A stretch of 64,000 nt of DNA. Source: Deltaproteobacteria bacterium (GTDB lineage: Bacteria; Bdellovibrionota; Bdellovibrionia; Bdellovibrionales; JAMPXM01). Made by a program: the position numbers and the translations under genes. The DNA lies in assembly GCA_017302795.1 (NCBI GenBank), contig JAFLCB010000007.1, positions 124,001 to 188,000 on the forward strand, read 5' to 3'. Position 1 is the stretch's first letter. Every line of letters begins with the position of its first letter. The notes under the pieces are model-generated. The model worked only from the letters and a program-made list of their open reading frames with translations, was not told the DNA's origin and ran no database searches. Below, piece by piece: positions 25,936 through 34,753 of this stretch.

Positions 25936-26959
25936 ATGAAACTCACGAAACAAACAGCATTTAAGGTCGCGCTTTTGCTGGTCCTTGCATTAAACGTTTC
26001 GTGGCAGAAGCTCGAAGTCGGTTCTCGCGAACTCGCTTCTGAAGCAGTCGCTACCACACCCGGAGCGCCAAACTCGGTGACTGGAGATGGTAATGTAAGC
26101 ACAGCTCCGGCTGCGCTTACTGTAGCGAGAAACGGTGCACCTCCCGCGGCAATTAAAACCGCTGCTCCGGCTGCGGACAAGACAACACGAGCAACAGTGG
26201 AACTCGTAGATGCTTGCCAGCGCTACGAGCGTGGTAGCGCATCGTTCAATGCAATCTACGCAAATTACGTAGACGAATTTGTTAAGGACGCTACTAAAAT
26301 TTCCGGACCAGGGATTGATTACGAGGAAAATATTTATTATGCCGATCCCAAACAAGTATTCGCCCTGCTTCGAAGCGAAGCTTGACCCGAGGGATGTCGC
26401 CGCTGCTATTTTAGCTCAGCAGAAGGTTCTCGGCGCGACAAGCTTCTCTGACCAATCCTTCCTGCCGGAATTGCAGGAACTGCAAGCCAAAGTTCTAACA
26501 TCCGATCACTGCACCAAGCAGGATCGAGAGATCTTCCATTTCAAAGATTTAAACCGTCTGAGCAAGGGATGTCGCGATGGCGTGTATCCGTTCATCTCAG
26601 AGTTAAAAAGGGTAAATTTCGAAAGATTCAATAAGATTAATCAGGAAATTGCCAGTTCGATTCCTGGACTCAAATGGGACACTAGAGGTGAGTTCCATCT
26701 TAGAACGAAGTCGGGCCTGCTGGTTTTTGATCCTTATTTAGGTTTGTCGGAGGATCTTTCCCGTTTCAGTTTAAAATTGGAATCGAGGTTTGATTCAAGA
26801 AGTTTTGATGAATTTCGTTTCGATAGTCACATCGATCAGAAGTCCGGCCTTCCGGTACACATTTATAATCGCCCCACCTACGATACGCTTGAAACGTTCC
26901 TAGCAAAAAAATATGGCTTCCCGGTCGGATTCGATGTCGGCCGATGCGGAAAGCAGTGA
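25936..26959 (+). pseudogene. secreted protein of unknown function, split by a frameshift
   Basis: The ATG at 25936 follows GGAGGAACT and gives a signal-anchor (TAFKVALLLVLALNVSW), an Ala/Pro/Thr-rich linker, and then VELVDACQRYERGSASFNAI. This frame stops at 26385 (TGA). Just before the stop, the +1 frame takes over and continues with coherent protein sequence (KLDPRDVAAAILAQQK ... FPVGFDVGRCGKQ) to 26959. The second frame lacks a convincing start of its own; an ATG at 26339 has no ribosome site. The simplest reading is one ~340-aa gene broken at about 26380 by an indel, a sequencing error, or a +1 recoding site at GCT-TGA-C. Family unknown. Confidence 0.6.
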
Positions 26960-26968
26960 GCGCTATAC

Positions 26969-28489
26969 TTATTTGCTGCGAAGTTCGCGAAGAATGTCAG
27001 AGCCAAATTTTTCTATCTTCGCAGGGCCGAAACCGTAGACTTGGTTTAAATCCTCAAGAGATTCAGGATTTTTTGCGATCAAATCTCGGAGAGCCTTATC
27101 GCTGAATATCACAAACGCAGGCTGATCGAGTTCCTTGGCGGTTCGCAAGCGCCATTCCTTTAGTCGTTCAAGGAGCTCGCGATTGTCACCAGTCAAGACG
27201 TCAGTATTTCCGGTCGAGCCACGTTTTCGCTTTCTCACCAGAACGCTTACCGACACTTTGGATTTTGGAATCCGACGTTCAGATTCCGGTGCACAGCGAT
27301 CACAATGACCGCACTTGGTAAGTCGCTGCTTATCTTTGTAGTAAGCCAAAATTTCTGAGTGCCGACACTCTCCGCCCTCGGCGTAGGCGACAAGGGCTTC
27401 CAGATTCTGCCAACGAAGTCGAATAACCGCTTTAGGTGCGTCGGCATTTGTAATGAAATAGCTTTGTAAGCCCTTATCTGCTTTTGAATAAAGAAGGAGG
27501 CAAGTAGAGGGCTTTCCATCACGACCCGCTCGACCCATTTCTTGGTAGAGAGAATCGATGTTTGCCGGCAACTGGAAGTGAATGACTAAACGGACGTCGG
27601 CCTGATCGATTCCCATTCCGAACGCATTAGTCGCAACTAAAATTCGGAAACGGCCCTCGATATAGGCTTTCTGAGTTTCTGTGCGAATATCCGTGCTGAG
27701 ACCAGCGTGATAATGTCCGACCGCCTCAAACTCTCGAGATAAGAATTTCGAGAGCTCTTCGGTCTGCTTTCTGGTTCCGCAGTAAATTAAGACACGGCCA
27801 TCCGGGGTCCTTCGCAACGCTTCGATGACAAACCGGTGCTTCTCGTTTTCGTCGCTACAGACTTCCACTTGGTAGAAAAGATTTGGTCGGTAAAACCCGT
27901 GCACTTGGCGTTCCGGTTTTACGAGCGCCAGACTTCGTTCTATGTCATCAAGAACAATCGGCGTCGCGGAAGCGGTGAGTGCCAAAACCGGGACATCGGG
28001 TCGCAAACTTTTTAGTTCCGATAAGAGCCCGTATTCTTCCCGAAAGTCGTGGCCCCACTGCGATACACAGTGGGCTTCATCAATCGCAAACAGCGCAATA
28101 TTTTGTTTTTGAATCCAGGTCTTAAAACCCGGCTTGTGCGCGCGTTCGGGAGATAGGTAGAGAACAAAAGGGCCACCTTTGGTGATTTCGCGGAAAACAT
28201 CTCGCTTTTCGTCGTCCGATTGGCCCGAATGTAGCGAGCCCGTAGGCACTCCAAGTTTCTTAAGTGCGAGAACCTGATCGCGCATTAAAGCGATCAACGG
28301 CGAAATCACAATGACCAGCTTCTGCTCGTTGACCGCGACAAGCTGGTAGCAAAGTGATTTACCGCCTCCGGTCGGAAGCACAGCCATCACATCGCGTTTG
28401 GCCAGCACTGCATCGATGATTTCGCGTTGGCCTTTTCTGAAGTCAGACAACTGAAATGTCGAGCGCAATATGCTTTGTGGTGTGTTCAT
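26969..28489 (-). CDS. recQ: RecQ family ATP-dependent DNA helicase
   Basis: 506 aa. Helicase motifs: 0/I FRKGQREIIDAVL and LPTGGGKS, II IDEAHCVSQWGHDFR (with the RecQ aromatic-rich loop), III LTASAT, V ATNAFGMGIDQADVR, VI QEMGRAGRDGKPS. The zinc-binding cysteines follow (GECRHS, KCGHCDRC) and an HRDC-like domain closes the protein (DQPAFVIFSDKALRDLIAK, VYGFGPAKIEKFG). It is about 100 aa shorter than E. coli RecQ; the winged-helix region between the zinc site and HRDC looks reduced to a basic linker. Acts in recombination and fork repair. Confidence 0.93.
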   Translation of the reverse strand: MNTPQSILRSTFQLSDFRKGQREIIDAVLAKRDVMAVLPTGGGKSLCYQLVAVNEQKLVIVISPLIALMRDQVLALKKLGVPTGSLHSGQSDDEKRDVFREITKGGPFVLYLSPERAHKPGFKTWIQKQNIALFAIDEAHCVSQWGHDFREEYGLLSELKSLRPDVPVLALTASATPIVLDDIERSLALVKPERQVHGFYRPNLFYQVEVCSDENEKHRFVIEALRRTPDGRVLIYCGTRKQTEELSKFLSREFEAVGHYHAGLSTDIRTETQKAYIEGRFRILVATNAFGMGIDQADVRLVIHFQLPANIDSLYQEMGRAGRDGKPSTCLLLYSKADKGLQSYFITNADAPKAVIRLRWQNLEALVAYAEGGECRHSEILAYYKDKQRLTKCGHCDRCAPESERRIPKSKVSVSVLVRKRKRGSTGNTDVLTGDNRELLERLKEWRLRTAKELDQPAFVIFSDKALRDLIAKNPESLEDLNQVYGFGPAKIEKFGSDILRELRSK

Positions 28490-28538
28490 TCCCGCTTAGG
28501 CCTTGTTAAGTTGAGGGCAATTGGTAAACTTGTCTCGT

Positions 28539-28671
28539 ATGAGATATCATATCGCGGCATTTAGTGTCGTCATTTTGTTCGCTAACGCGAACGCTACAAG
28601 ACTGGACCGAGGCGCGGACAGGAAACTACGCCGGTGTTTTTCTCGAAAGTGATTTGAAGGATCGCATTTAA
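28539..28671 (+). pseudogene. remnant of a small secreted protein
   Basis: The ATG at 28539 encodes a clean signal peptide (MRYHIAAFSVVILFANANA) that runs out of frame after about 21 codons. One base shift around 28598 restores a plausible C-terminus (DWTEARTGNYAGVFLESDLK) ending at 28671. It may be a ~43-residue exported peptide with one indel, or the eroded end of a longer gene. Its 3' end overlaps the end of the minus-strand barrel gene by 4 nt. Low certainty. Confidence 0.3.
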
Positions 28672-29609
28672 AAAAAGACCGTCGCCCCGAACGAGACCTC
28701 GCGCATTAGGTAATAGTTGTAGAAGGCGCCTAGCATCAAGTTATTGCCCATAATAAATTGGGCGCCAAAAAATGTTTCTTGTTTGTTTTCCTGTACTTTT
28801 AATTCTTGAGTTTCGAAATCAAACGCCGGCCGATCGGACTTCTCTGTTCGAAACGAGACAGTGAGCAAGCTTCGCTTTAATAGCAATGTGCCAGTAACGA
28901 CGGTGATGATGGCAGGTTGATCGGTGATTACTTCTTTCAGAGACGAATAATCGATCGCAATCGAATTGAAGAAAGCGCCAATCGAGTAAGTTTCTACATG
29001 TGCATCTACCGTTTGTTTTAAGTCTAAGGCGTAAGGCGCGTAGTCGAGAAGTGTTTGATCTTTGTACGCCGAGTAGCCAAAAGTGAAGGGACCAAGGACT
29101 CCGCTGAGTCCACCTCCAGGTAAAACACTTTTGGTAATCGTGTTGTACTTTCCCATAATACCGAGATTGAGTTCAGCCCGCTTTAAGCCGGATCGCTTGT
29201 TCGTGATCAGGCCAACCGCCGTTGCGAGAGTATATTTCTGGGCAGGAAGTTTGTGTTTGCCAACTTTTCTCTCTAAAAAGGCATCGGTGATTTCGATGGC
29301 TGGCGGACCAAAAAAAGTTTCTTCACTGTTGGAGGGGGAAATCGCTGCGCCGACGCGACCGAGACCTTGAACAAGTGCGAAGTCGAGCGACTGATCGAAG
29401 TAAATAAATTCTAGGCCAAGGCCTTTTTCTAAGGGAACGGCGGAAGGATTGATTCGGATCTTACTTCCGCGCGTCGGTGCCCCGCCGGCACTGGACGTTG
29501 CGCCGCTAGAGAGACCGCAGTATTTCTTGGTATGATCGCAGAGTTCCGCCAGCGCTAGGTCAGGGCCCATAAACACCGCTAGCACTAAAAAAGTAAATGC
29601 ACGTTTCAT
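28668..29609 (-). CDS. secreted protein, probable outer-membrane beta-barrel
   Basis: 313 aa with signal peptide (FTFLVLAVFMGPDLALAE). The mature part starts with two cysteines (CDHTKKYC), then alternates amphipathic strands (LGLEFIYFDQSLDFALVQGL, RSLLTVSFRTEKSD, ETFFGAQFIMGNNLMLGAFY) and ends in REVSFGATVFF with the terminal Phe typical of BAM substrates. Function unknown. Its ATG overlaps the stop of the GNAT gene (ATGA), so the two are translationally coupled. Confidence 0.68.
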   Translation of the reverse strand: MKRAFTFLVLAVFMGPDLALAELCDHTKKYCGLSSGATSSAGGAPTRGSKIRINPSAVPLEKGLGLEFIYFDQSLDFALVQGLGRVGAAISPSNSEETFFGPPAIEITDAFLERKVGKHKLPAQKYTLATAVGLITNKRSGLKRAELNLGIMGKYNTITKSVLPGGGLSGVLGPFTFGYSAYKDQTLLDYAPYALDLKQTVDAHVETYSIGAFFNSIAIDYSSLKEVITDQPAIITVVTGTLLLKRSLLTVSFRTEKSDRPAFDFETQELKVQENKQETFFGAQFIMGNNLMLGAFYNYYLMREVSFGATVFF

Positions 29610-30436
29610 TTCGCTTCAGGCGTGTGGGTGCGGTCCCACCAATAAACGCCGTATTCCAATTGCTGTTTTTCGAAACCAACAGATTCGTAGATCTTGATGG
29701 CGTGGTAGTCCGGGTCGGCACACATTACAAACGTTTCTATTTCAAACGATTTCCGCGCTTGAAGTGCGGACTGATACACAAGTGTGCCGCAAAGGCCCTG
29801 GCGTTGAAAGTCAGGATCTGTGCAGACGATTTGGTAGCGCGCGAGGCGATCTTTATGAAAGATTCCTAGTCCGGTGACGAGTCGTCCACCTAGAAAACCA
29901 CCGTACCAAGCACCAAGCTTCGCAGCTGTCATCGCTCGATACCTAAGACTTTGCGATCGATAGAACTTTTCCCATTCAAGTTTTGGCAAGCTATCGCCTG
30001 CTGCGCGAACTTGAAGCTCGATTATTTTTTCCCACTCTTCTTCGCTAATCAGCGGTCGCACCTCGAGGTCGCTATTGTACTTTGCTGGAGGTCGCAAAGT
30101 GCTAGCCGCTAGAACGGCTTTCGCCTCAAGCTCATAACCGCGCTCTAAGAACTCAGTCACATTGCCGATCGCTCCGTCGTTCGAATCCCAGGCCAGCGTC
30201 ACATGATAAATGCGTGGATCTGTAAATTCTTTTTTAAAAAGCTTTATCCATTCCCCGCAGTCGCCAAGTTTTGGTGGGCGATCGAAAACCAGCAGATTTC
30301 CCCAGAAAAAGTTTGGATTCGTCAAAGTTCTTAGGACGGTGTAACTGCCGCGATCATCGACCTTTCCGTCAAAAGACGTAAAAATCAGTTCAGATCTATA
30401 GCCAAGTGATTTTAGTTTTGTCATTGTAACTGCCAA
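29606..30436 (-). CDS. GNAT family N-acetyltransferase
   Basis: About 276 aa. The C-terminal half shows the acetyl-CoA binding motif in degenerate form (VCTDPDFQRQGLCGTLVYQS, where V-x-P-x-[FY]-[RQ]-[RK]-x-G-L is motif A) followed by KIYESVGFEKQQ, the typical motif B. The N-terminal half (~140 aa) is less conserved and may be a second, degenerate GNAT unit. The TTG at 30436 has GGAG 7 nt upstream; an ATG at 30424 is also possible. Substrate unknown. First gene of a two-gene operon with the barrel protein. Confidence 0.75.
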   Translation of the reverse strand: MAVTMTKLKSLGYRSELIFTSFDGKVDDRGSYTVLRTLTNPNFFWGNLLVFDRPPKLGDCGEWIKLFKKEFTDPRIYHVTLAWDSNDGAIGNVTEFLERGYELEAKAVLAASTLRPPAKYNSDLEVRPLISEEEWEKIIELQVRAAGDSLPKLEWEKFYRSQSLRYRAMTAAKLGAWYGGFLGGRLVTGLGIFHKDRLARYQIVCTDPDFQRQGLCGTLVYQSALQARKSFEIETFVMCADPDYHAIKIYESVGFEKQQLEYGVYWWDRTHTPEAK

Positions 30437-30465
30437 GATAGTTCTCCAACCGAAGTTCAATTGAT

Positions 30466-30990
30466 TTGATTAACGCGTACTTTTCTGCTGTTGCAAAGCT
30501 GCTTTTAACGGAAATCCGAGCGCCTTTCTTGCTCATCTTTGCCACGAACATAGCTATGATGTTTTCCGCCACGGTGTGCGCCGGCTTGATGGACGTACTG
30601 GCGGCTCAAGCGATGATTCCTGATCTAAACCAAGTGGTTGAGTCAGAGTGCGGTGCTGCGAAAGAGACTAGCTCTCGCGCGGGCGGAATGTCGATCGTTC
30701 AGATCTGCCAGGCAGTTTAAATGGTCGGTACTCCAACTGTTGCAGATGTGGCAAGTGTCGGTGGGGTCGATGTCACAACGACACGTCGTGGGACTTAGAA
30801 CGAAAAAGTTAAACTTCTTGAAATGGGCACGGTTGATTCTTACGGAATCTACCAACCGAAGCTTTCGGCTGCCGATATGTCCGACAAACTTTCTGTCTTG
30901 TCGAAGAATGGCGAAACCCAAACCATCCGCGGCGAAATTGATGGTGTCAAAGTTCGCGCTAGCAAGTTTGAGTGGATTTTCACGCCCTAG
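30466..30990 (+). pseudogene. secreted protein gene with two in-frame stop codons
   Basis: One reading frame runs from ~30466 to TAG at 30988-30990. It is interrupted only by TAA at 30718 and TAG after RRGT near 30796. Conceptual translation: a hydrophobic export-like start (FLLIFATNIAMMFSATVCAG), MIPDLNQVVESECGAAKE, then after the stops KLLEMGTVDSYGIYQPKLSA and DGVKVRASKFEWIFTP. Frame preservation across both stops indicates a recently inactivated gene of ~175 codons; stop-codon readthrough is an unlikely alternative. Family unknown. The start codon is unclear (TTG at 30466, or ATG near 30556). Confidence 0.55.
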
Positions 30991-31022
30991 ATTCTTTAAA
31001 ATGTAATTTCCTTGGATTTACG

Positions 31023-31058
31023 AAAAAAGCCGGCCCCGTACGTAGGGTCGGCTTTTTA
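31023..31058. terminator. bidirectional terminator
   Basis: AAAAAAGCCGGCCC - loop - GGGTCGGCTTTTT between the stop-interrupted plus-strand gene and a minus-strand gene. A and T tracts on both sides allow it to act in both directions. Confidence 0.88.
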
Positions 31059-31089
31059 CTTGGCGGTGAGTTTGCTCTGTTCTTTTGCT

Positions 31090-31602
31090 CTAGTATCTAA
31101 ATGTTGAATCGCAAGTAAGTGGCAGGTGAAGAACGCCAGTTGTAGGGCGACCGGTTGGGTAGCTACTGATCAGAACAAGATCAATATCAGCTTTGTAGGT
31201 GCCTGGCGGAATCGGTCCCGCGGTCAAAACATGAGTTTCCGTGTGGTGAGTGATTACGTAGGGTATTTCAATTTCATTCGACGAATCGGGTTCCCATTCC
31301 AACATGGATCCGGTTTTGGACCTGCTCAGAGAATAAGTTTCAGTTTTATTGACGACGCGGTTTGGTGTCGCTCCATATCCTTCTTCAAATACATCTACAT
31401 TGATCGACATGCTTGCGCTTGATTGACTCATCTTCACTTCGACCGAATTGATTGTTTGAACTTGAGCGAGGCCAGCATAAAATGGCTTCGAAAGTTGAGC
31501 AACGGGGCGACATACAGAAACCACCAAGAATTGGCTGGCCGATTGAGCCGAGGCAACGGTTCCAGTAATTGAAAGTGCCAAAAATATAGCGAACTTTAGC
31601 AT
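31090..31602 (-). CDS. secreted protein of unknown function
   Basis: 170 aa with a signal peptide (FAIFLALSITGTVASAQS, cleavage after ASA or SAQ). The mature part is beta-rich with two cysteines (SVCRPVAQ near the N-terminus and LTCDSTFRY at the C-terminus) that could form a disulfide. No membrane segment or known motif. The shared terminator at 31023-31058 lies downstream. I do not recognise the family. Confidence 0.65.
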   Translation of the reverse strand: MLKFAIFLALSITGTVASAQSASQFLVVSVCRPVAQLSKPFYAGLAQVQTINSVEVKMSQSSASMSINVDVFEEGYGATPNRVVNKTETYSLSRSKTGSMLEWEPDSSNEIEIPYVITHHTETHVLTAGPIPPGTYKADIDLVLISSYPTGRPTTGVLHLPLTCDSTFRY

Positions 31603-31823
31603 TGAAGGACTCCTTTAAAATTGGACCAAACGTCTGCGGCTAAGTCTTACTGACCGCGAAGATCGTGGTGCAAGGCAAAATCAACAGTGTAAGATATCGA
31701 GCGACGGATCGCTAGCGCGATTGTAGAATTCTCTACAGGCGAAAAATTTAAAGAATTGGCTTATGTTATCAAAGCCAATTTAAACCCAACATCGTTGCCA
31801 CGGTATAAAGTCAGAGGTCGATT

Positions 31824-32843
31824 TTGCAGAGAAGGACCCCTCAGTTCAAATTTCTGATCGGATTGTTTTCGATTCTAATTGCCCTAGAAAGTGTAGCTAA
31901 TGCATTCGATTACTCGGACGCATTTATCAGCATAGGCACCAGTCTTCAGCGTTCGCGAGACGATTTTGCACGGGTTAAGCGCGCTGCGGAACTCTTAGGT
32001 ATTAGCAAGCTTAGTGATGAAAAGGAATTCGCAGTTCTAAATGCACACAAAGTCGGGAATGACGAAACCGGCCGCAATGGTTTCCCCGCTCGACCTAGCA
32101 ACTATTCATTTCGGCAGATTCTTGCTAAAGTTCGAATTTTGAAAGCAGCTGATTTTGACAACACACAGATCCGCGTGTTGATGCAGAACGAAATTGTCGG
32201 CGGTGTGGGTGATGTTGCAATTAATGCCGCGATTTTGGCAGAAGCGCGACCGCCGACTGAAACCGTGTTCGTGCGCGAATCGGGCGAACTGAATCAATAC
32301 GCGGCGCTGGATTCAGAGCACTACTATGGCCGGCGGATAAATGTACATTTTGTTCTCGACCGGCACAATCCGGGAGGAAGGGCAGATACTTACCCTGTGC
32401 CGCAACTTGTGCTGACAAAAGATTACCTTGAATCGGCTGCCCAGGAGGCAATTGAGACAATTAAAGAACAGTCGACCTTCAATGGCGGACAGTTTCGCGA
32501 AGTCGGAGTCTGGGTTATCTACACTGATCGTGGGTACTACCTATCAAAAACGTTTACTTCCAATGACCCCCTAGCTTTGCGAAATGACCAGTTCTTCAAC
32601 GGATTTGAAGAGGCCTATAGCAAATCAATTCAGGCGGAGGGGATCGGTGTCGCGTTACGCGAAGCTAACTTTTATCACACCCACTTCGAAGTGGGCGAAG
32701 CATTTTCATTTGGCGATTTAGATGCACAGACAAGTTTTTTCAACCGCCGCATTCGAAAAGTTCTTTCCCCTGGGGGGAATTTTGCCGCCTATGCCGTCCC
32801 TATTAAGGGCCGAGCGATCTTTCGGAACAATCTCACGAAATAG
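31824..32843 (+). CDS. secreted protein with JAMM (JAB1/MPN) metalloprotease signature
   Basis: 339 aa from a TTG start with AGAGG upstream. Signal peptide FLIGLFSILIALESVANAFD. A helical region follows (~30-130). The C-terminal ~200 residues have the zinc signature HTHFEVGEAFSFGDLD, which fits H-x-H-x7-S-x2-D of JAMM proteases. A Glu in QFREVGVWVIYTD about 70 residues earlier could be the catalytic glutamate. JAMM enzymes cleave isopeptide or peptide bonds and are normally cytosolic; export would place this one in the periplasm or outside. Assignment rests on the motif and strand context; a barrel or unrelated fold is possible. Confidence 0.55.
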   Translation: MQRRTPQFKFLIGLFSILIALESVANAFDYSDAFISIGTSLQRSRDDFARVKRAAELLGISKLSDEKEFAVLNAHKVGNDETGRNGFPARPSNYSFRQILAKVRILKAADFDNTQIRVLMQNEIVGGVGDVAINAAILAEARPPTETVFVRESGELNQYAALDSEHYYGRRINVHFVLDRHNPGGRADTYPVPQLVLTKDYLESAAQEAIETIKEQSTFNGGQFREVGVWVIYTDRGYYLSKTFTSNDPLALRNDQFFNGFEEAYSKSIQAEGIGVALREANFYHTHFEVGEAFSFGDLDAQTSFFNRRIRKVLSPGGNFAAYAVPIKGRAIFRNNLTK

Positions 32844-32918
32844 CGAGCCCCCGAGATTAGACACTGCCTCGTTTATTCAAAGGCCAGATGTTTAGCGTAT
32901 ATGCGTAAGCAAGCTTAA

Positions 32919-33077
32919 AAAACAGCGATTTGCCCCGACGATAAAGAACTTTTAACCTGGAGCGGATTCAATGTGATCGCGAACGTAAACGCGAGCATTG
33001 GAAACGAAGTACTGCGACAGTTTGATGTGCTCTTCGACTATCAGAATAAGCTCGTCTATTTCAGACCAAACAAATTT
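32919..33077 (+). pseudogene. 3' fragment of an aspartyl-protease-like (retropepsin-fold) gene
   Basis: In-frame translation includes NVIANVNASIGNEVLRQFDV and FDYQNKLVYFRPNKFY. This resembles the C-terminal end of bacterial retropepsin-like aspartyl proteases (iGxdvLrrfdvxfDYxnxxlyfxPN). The catalytic DTG part and an upstream start are absent, so this is a truncated relic. After the homology ends the frame runs on into unrelated sequence to 33233. Confidence 0.45.
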
Positions 33078-33217
33078 TATGGTGGGAGCACACGATTTGT
33101 ACCGGTGGATCATAGCGCTTGTCATCGCGCTTTCAGCGGCGAGCATTTTTCGAAAACTTCGGTTTGGCTCTGGCTTTGCCAATTGCATGGATTTATTTTA
33201 ACTGGAATGATTCATCC

Positions 33218-33436
33218 ATGTGGACACGGATAAGTTTATTTTTTGTGTTGGTTTCTCTTGTCAGCTGTTCAGGATTAAAGGAGCGTCCCGGCACGGGTTG
33301 CTCTGATTACGAACCATCCTGCGAATTTTTAGGCGCAACGAAAGCGTGCGCCATCAATTCAAATGGCTGCCAATCCTGTACCTGTATGCCGAATCCGGGA
33401 ACAAAGCTCTATGAGCAACAACAGCGACGCCCGTGA
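33218..33436 (+). CDS. small cysteine-rich lipoprotein
   Basis: 72 aa. The signal peptide ISLFFVLVSLVSCSGL has the lipobox LVSC. The mature part has eight further cysteines in close spacing (CSDYEPSCEF, KACAINSNGCQSCTCMP), recalling small disulfide-rich inhibitor domains of antistasin or Kazal-like type. The ATG at 33218 is chosen because it puts the signal peptide at the N-terminus; the frame is open from 33119. Function unknown. Confidence 0.55.
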   Translation: MWTRISLFFVLVSLVSCSGLKERPGTGCSDYEPSCEFLGATKACAINSNGCQSCTCMPNPGTKLYEQQQRRP

Positions 33437-33694
33437 TGCCCGCAGCGGTCGCCGCCGCTCATGTCACCACTCGAAAGTGGTTCTTGGCTACTTAGTCAGA
33501 TTCCCATGTTATTTAATGATCTCAAATTGAACAAAAACCAATTGAATAGCTCTGCTAATTGTTTGGCAAGGTTAATGATTGTTAAGATAGCCAATCAAAC
33601 GAAGAAAATGAATGTCGCTTCTGACAAAACCTCGTTGTTGATCGGTTCTGCGACTCTCGTCTCAATTCAAAATAACGCTGACGTCGCCGTTCAG

Positions 33695-34582
33695 TTACTG
33701 CCCTACTTTTTTAGGTTTGGTAAACGGTTTTTTGTCTAAATCGGCTAAATCGGTCAGATTGTGCTTGTAGAAGTAATCCATATTCAACCTTTTAACGTTA
33801 AAATTGATCGTTGCATCGAATTGCTTTAGCATCTCCGCAACTTTCAGCTTTCCAAGGGGACGTGCACAGTCGTCTCGCTGCTCCATCGCACGTTCAAAAA
33901 GTCCCTTATTCTTCGGAGAAATTTTTCCAGCGGCCCAACTTCTAACCGAGTCGCCAACACCAGTCGGTGCCTCTGCTGCAAATTGTTTTTTTTCGTCCTT
34001 TAGAGCTGCGCTTCGGGTTTCATAGAGTTTTTCTAGGCCGGCAATTGCACCCTGGCATGCCTGGGCCGCAGCAGCGTCCATGCCCTTAAACGCATTCTCG
34101 GCGCCGTCACAAAATTCCTTATCGTATTTGACTGAGGAAATATCTGATGCTGCGTCGCTCTCTGAGATTTGATCGACCGTACATTCCGTGCCGTCCGACG
34201 TCATACGGTACTCAACCCGCCGCTTCGCCGAGCTGCTTTCCTGGGTGAACATTGTAAGAGTTGAATTACCACGGTTTCCTTTGGCGATTTGAACGGAAGT
34301 GACTTTCGGCTTTGGCAGATCATTGCTGTATAACTCCTTCGGAATTTCTACAGACGAAAACGAACCTAGATTGGTCACCGAAAGTTTTTGAAAACCGGCG
34401 CCACCCTTGCCCGGAAGAGAGATGAGTTTTCCATCCGCAACGCCAAGCGAGCAGCGGTCGCCCGCGCAAACTCCACGCTCCCAAAGTGCATCGTCCATCC
34501 GTCCATCACAGGCTCCAGAGTAAGATGTCGATACAAAACCATTCAGAATAAAAAATGTGAAAATCACTATTCCAGAACGCAC
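33695..34582 (-). CDS. secreted protein of unknown function
   Basis: 295 aa with a signal peptide (SGIVIFTFFILNGFVSTSYSG). The first ~130 mature residues are beta-rich with several cysteines (GACDGRMDD, GVCAGDRCSL, DGTECTVDQ). The remainder is helical and charged (GAENAFKGMDAAAAQACQGA, KLKVAEMLKQFDATINF). No recognised catalytic motif. The gene ends facing a 258-bp stretch (33437-33694) in which I see nothing convincing. Confidence 0.6.
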   Translation of the reverse strand: MRSGIVIFTFFILNGFVSTSYSGACDGRMDDALWERGVCAGDRCSLGVADGKLISLPGKGGAGFQKLSVTNLGSFSSVEIPKELYSNDLPKPKVTSVQIAKGNRGNSTLTMFTQESSSAKRRVEYRMTSDGTECTVDQISESDAASDISSVKYDKEFCDGAENAFKGMDAAAAQACQGAIAGLEKLYETRSAALKDEKKQFAAEAPTGVGDSVRSWAAGKISPKNKGLFERAMEQRDDCARPLGKLKVAEMLKQFDATINFNVKRLNMDYFYKHNLTDLADLDKKPFTKPKKVGQ

Positions 34583-34753
34583 CTAGTCCGCCTTTTCTAG
34601 TTCGCAACCTTTGCGATTTTTGTCCAAGGATTTTGCTACGAAGCAAGAGTTCCCTCAGGGTATCACATAGAAAAAAGCTTTCACATTTCTAGGGCGTGTC
34701 CTCGTTTTAGATCCTAAATTTCAGGACCTTGGTCTGCTGCCTAGCGCATCACT

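Noticed and set aside
30180-30200. GTTCGAATCCC, a T-loop-like string
   Set aside because: It lies inside the GNAT coding sequence and no tRNA structure can be built around it.
33079-33201. 40-codon plus-strand frame with one hydrophobic segment (WIIALVIALSAASIF)
   Set aside because: No ribosome site and located in relic DNA between the protease fragment and the small lipoprotein; could be chance.
33461-33739. 92-codon plus-strand open frame overlapping the end of a minus-strand secreted-protein gene
   Set aside because: Lys/Asn-rich composition without a signal, motif or ribosome site; it overlaps a better-supported gene.
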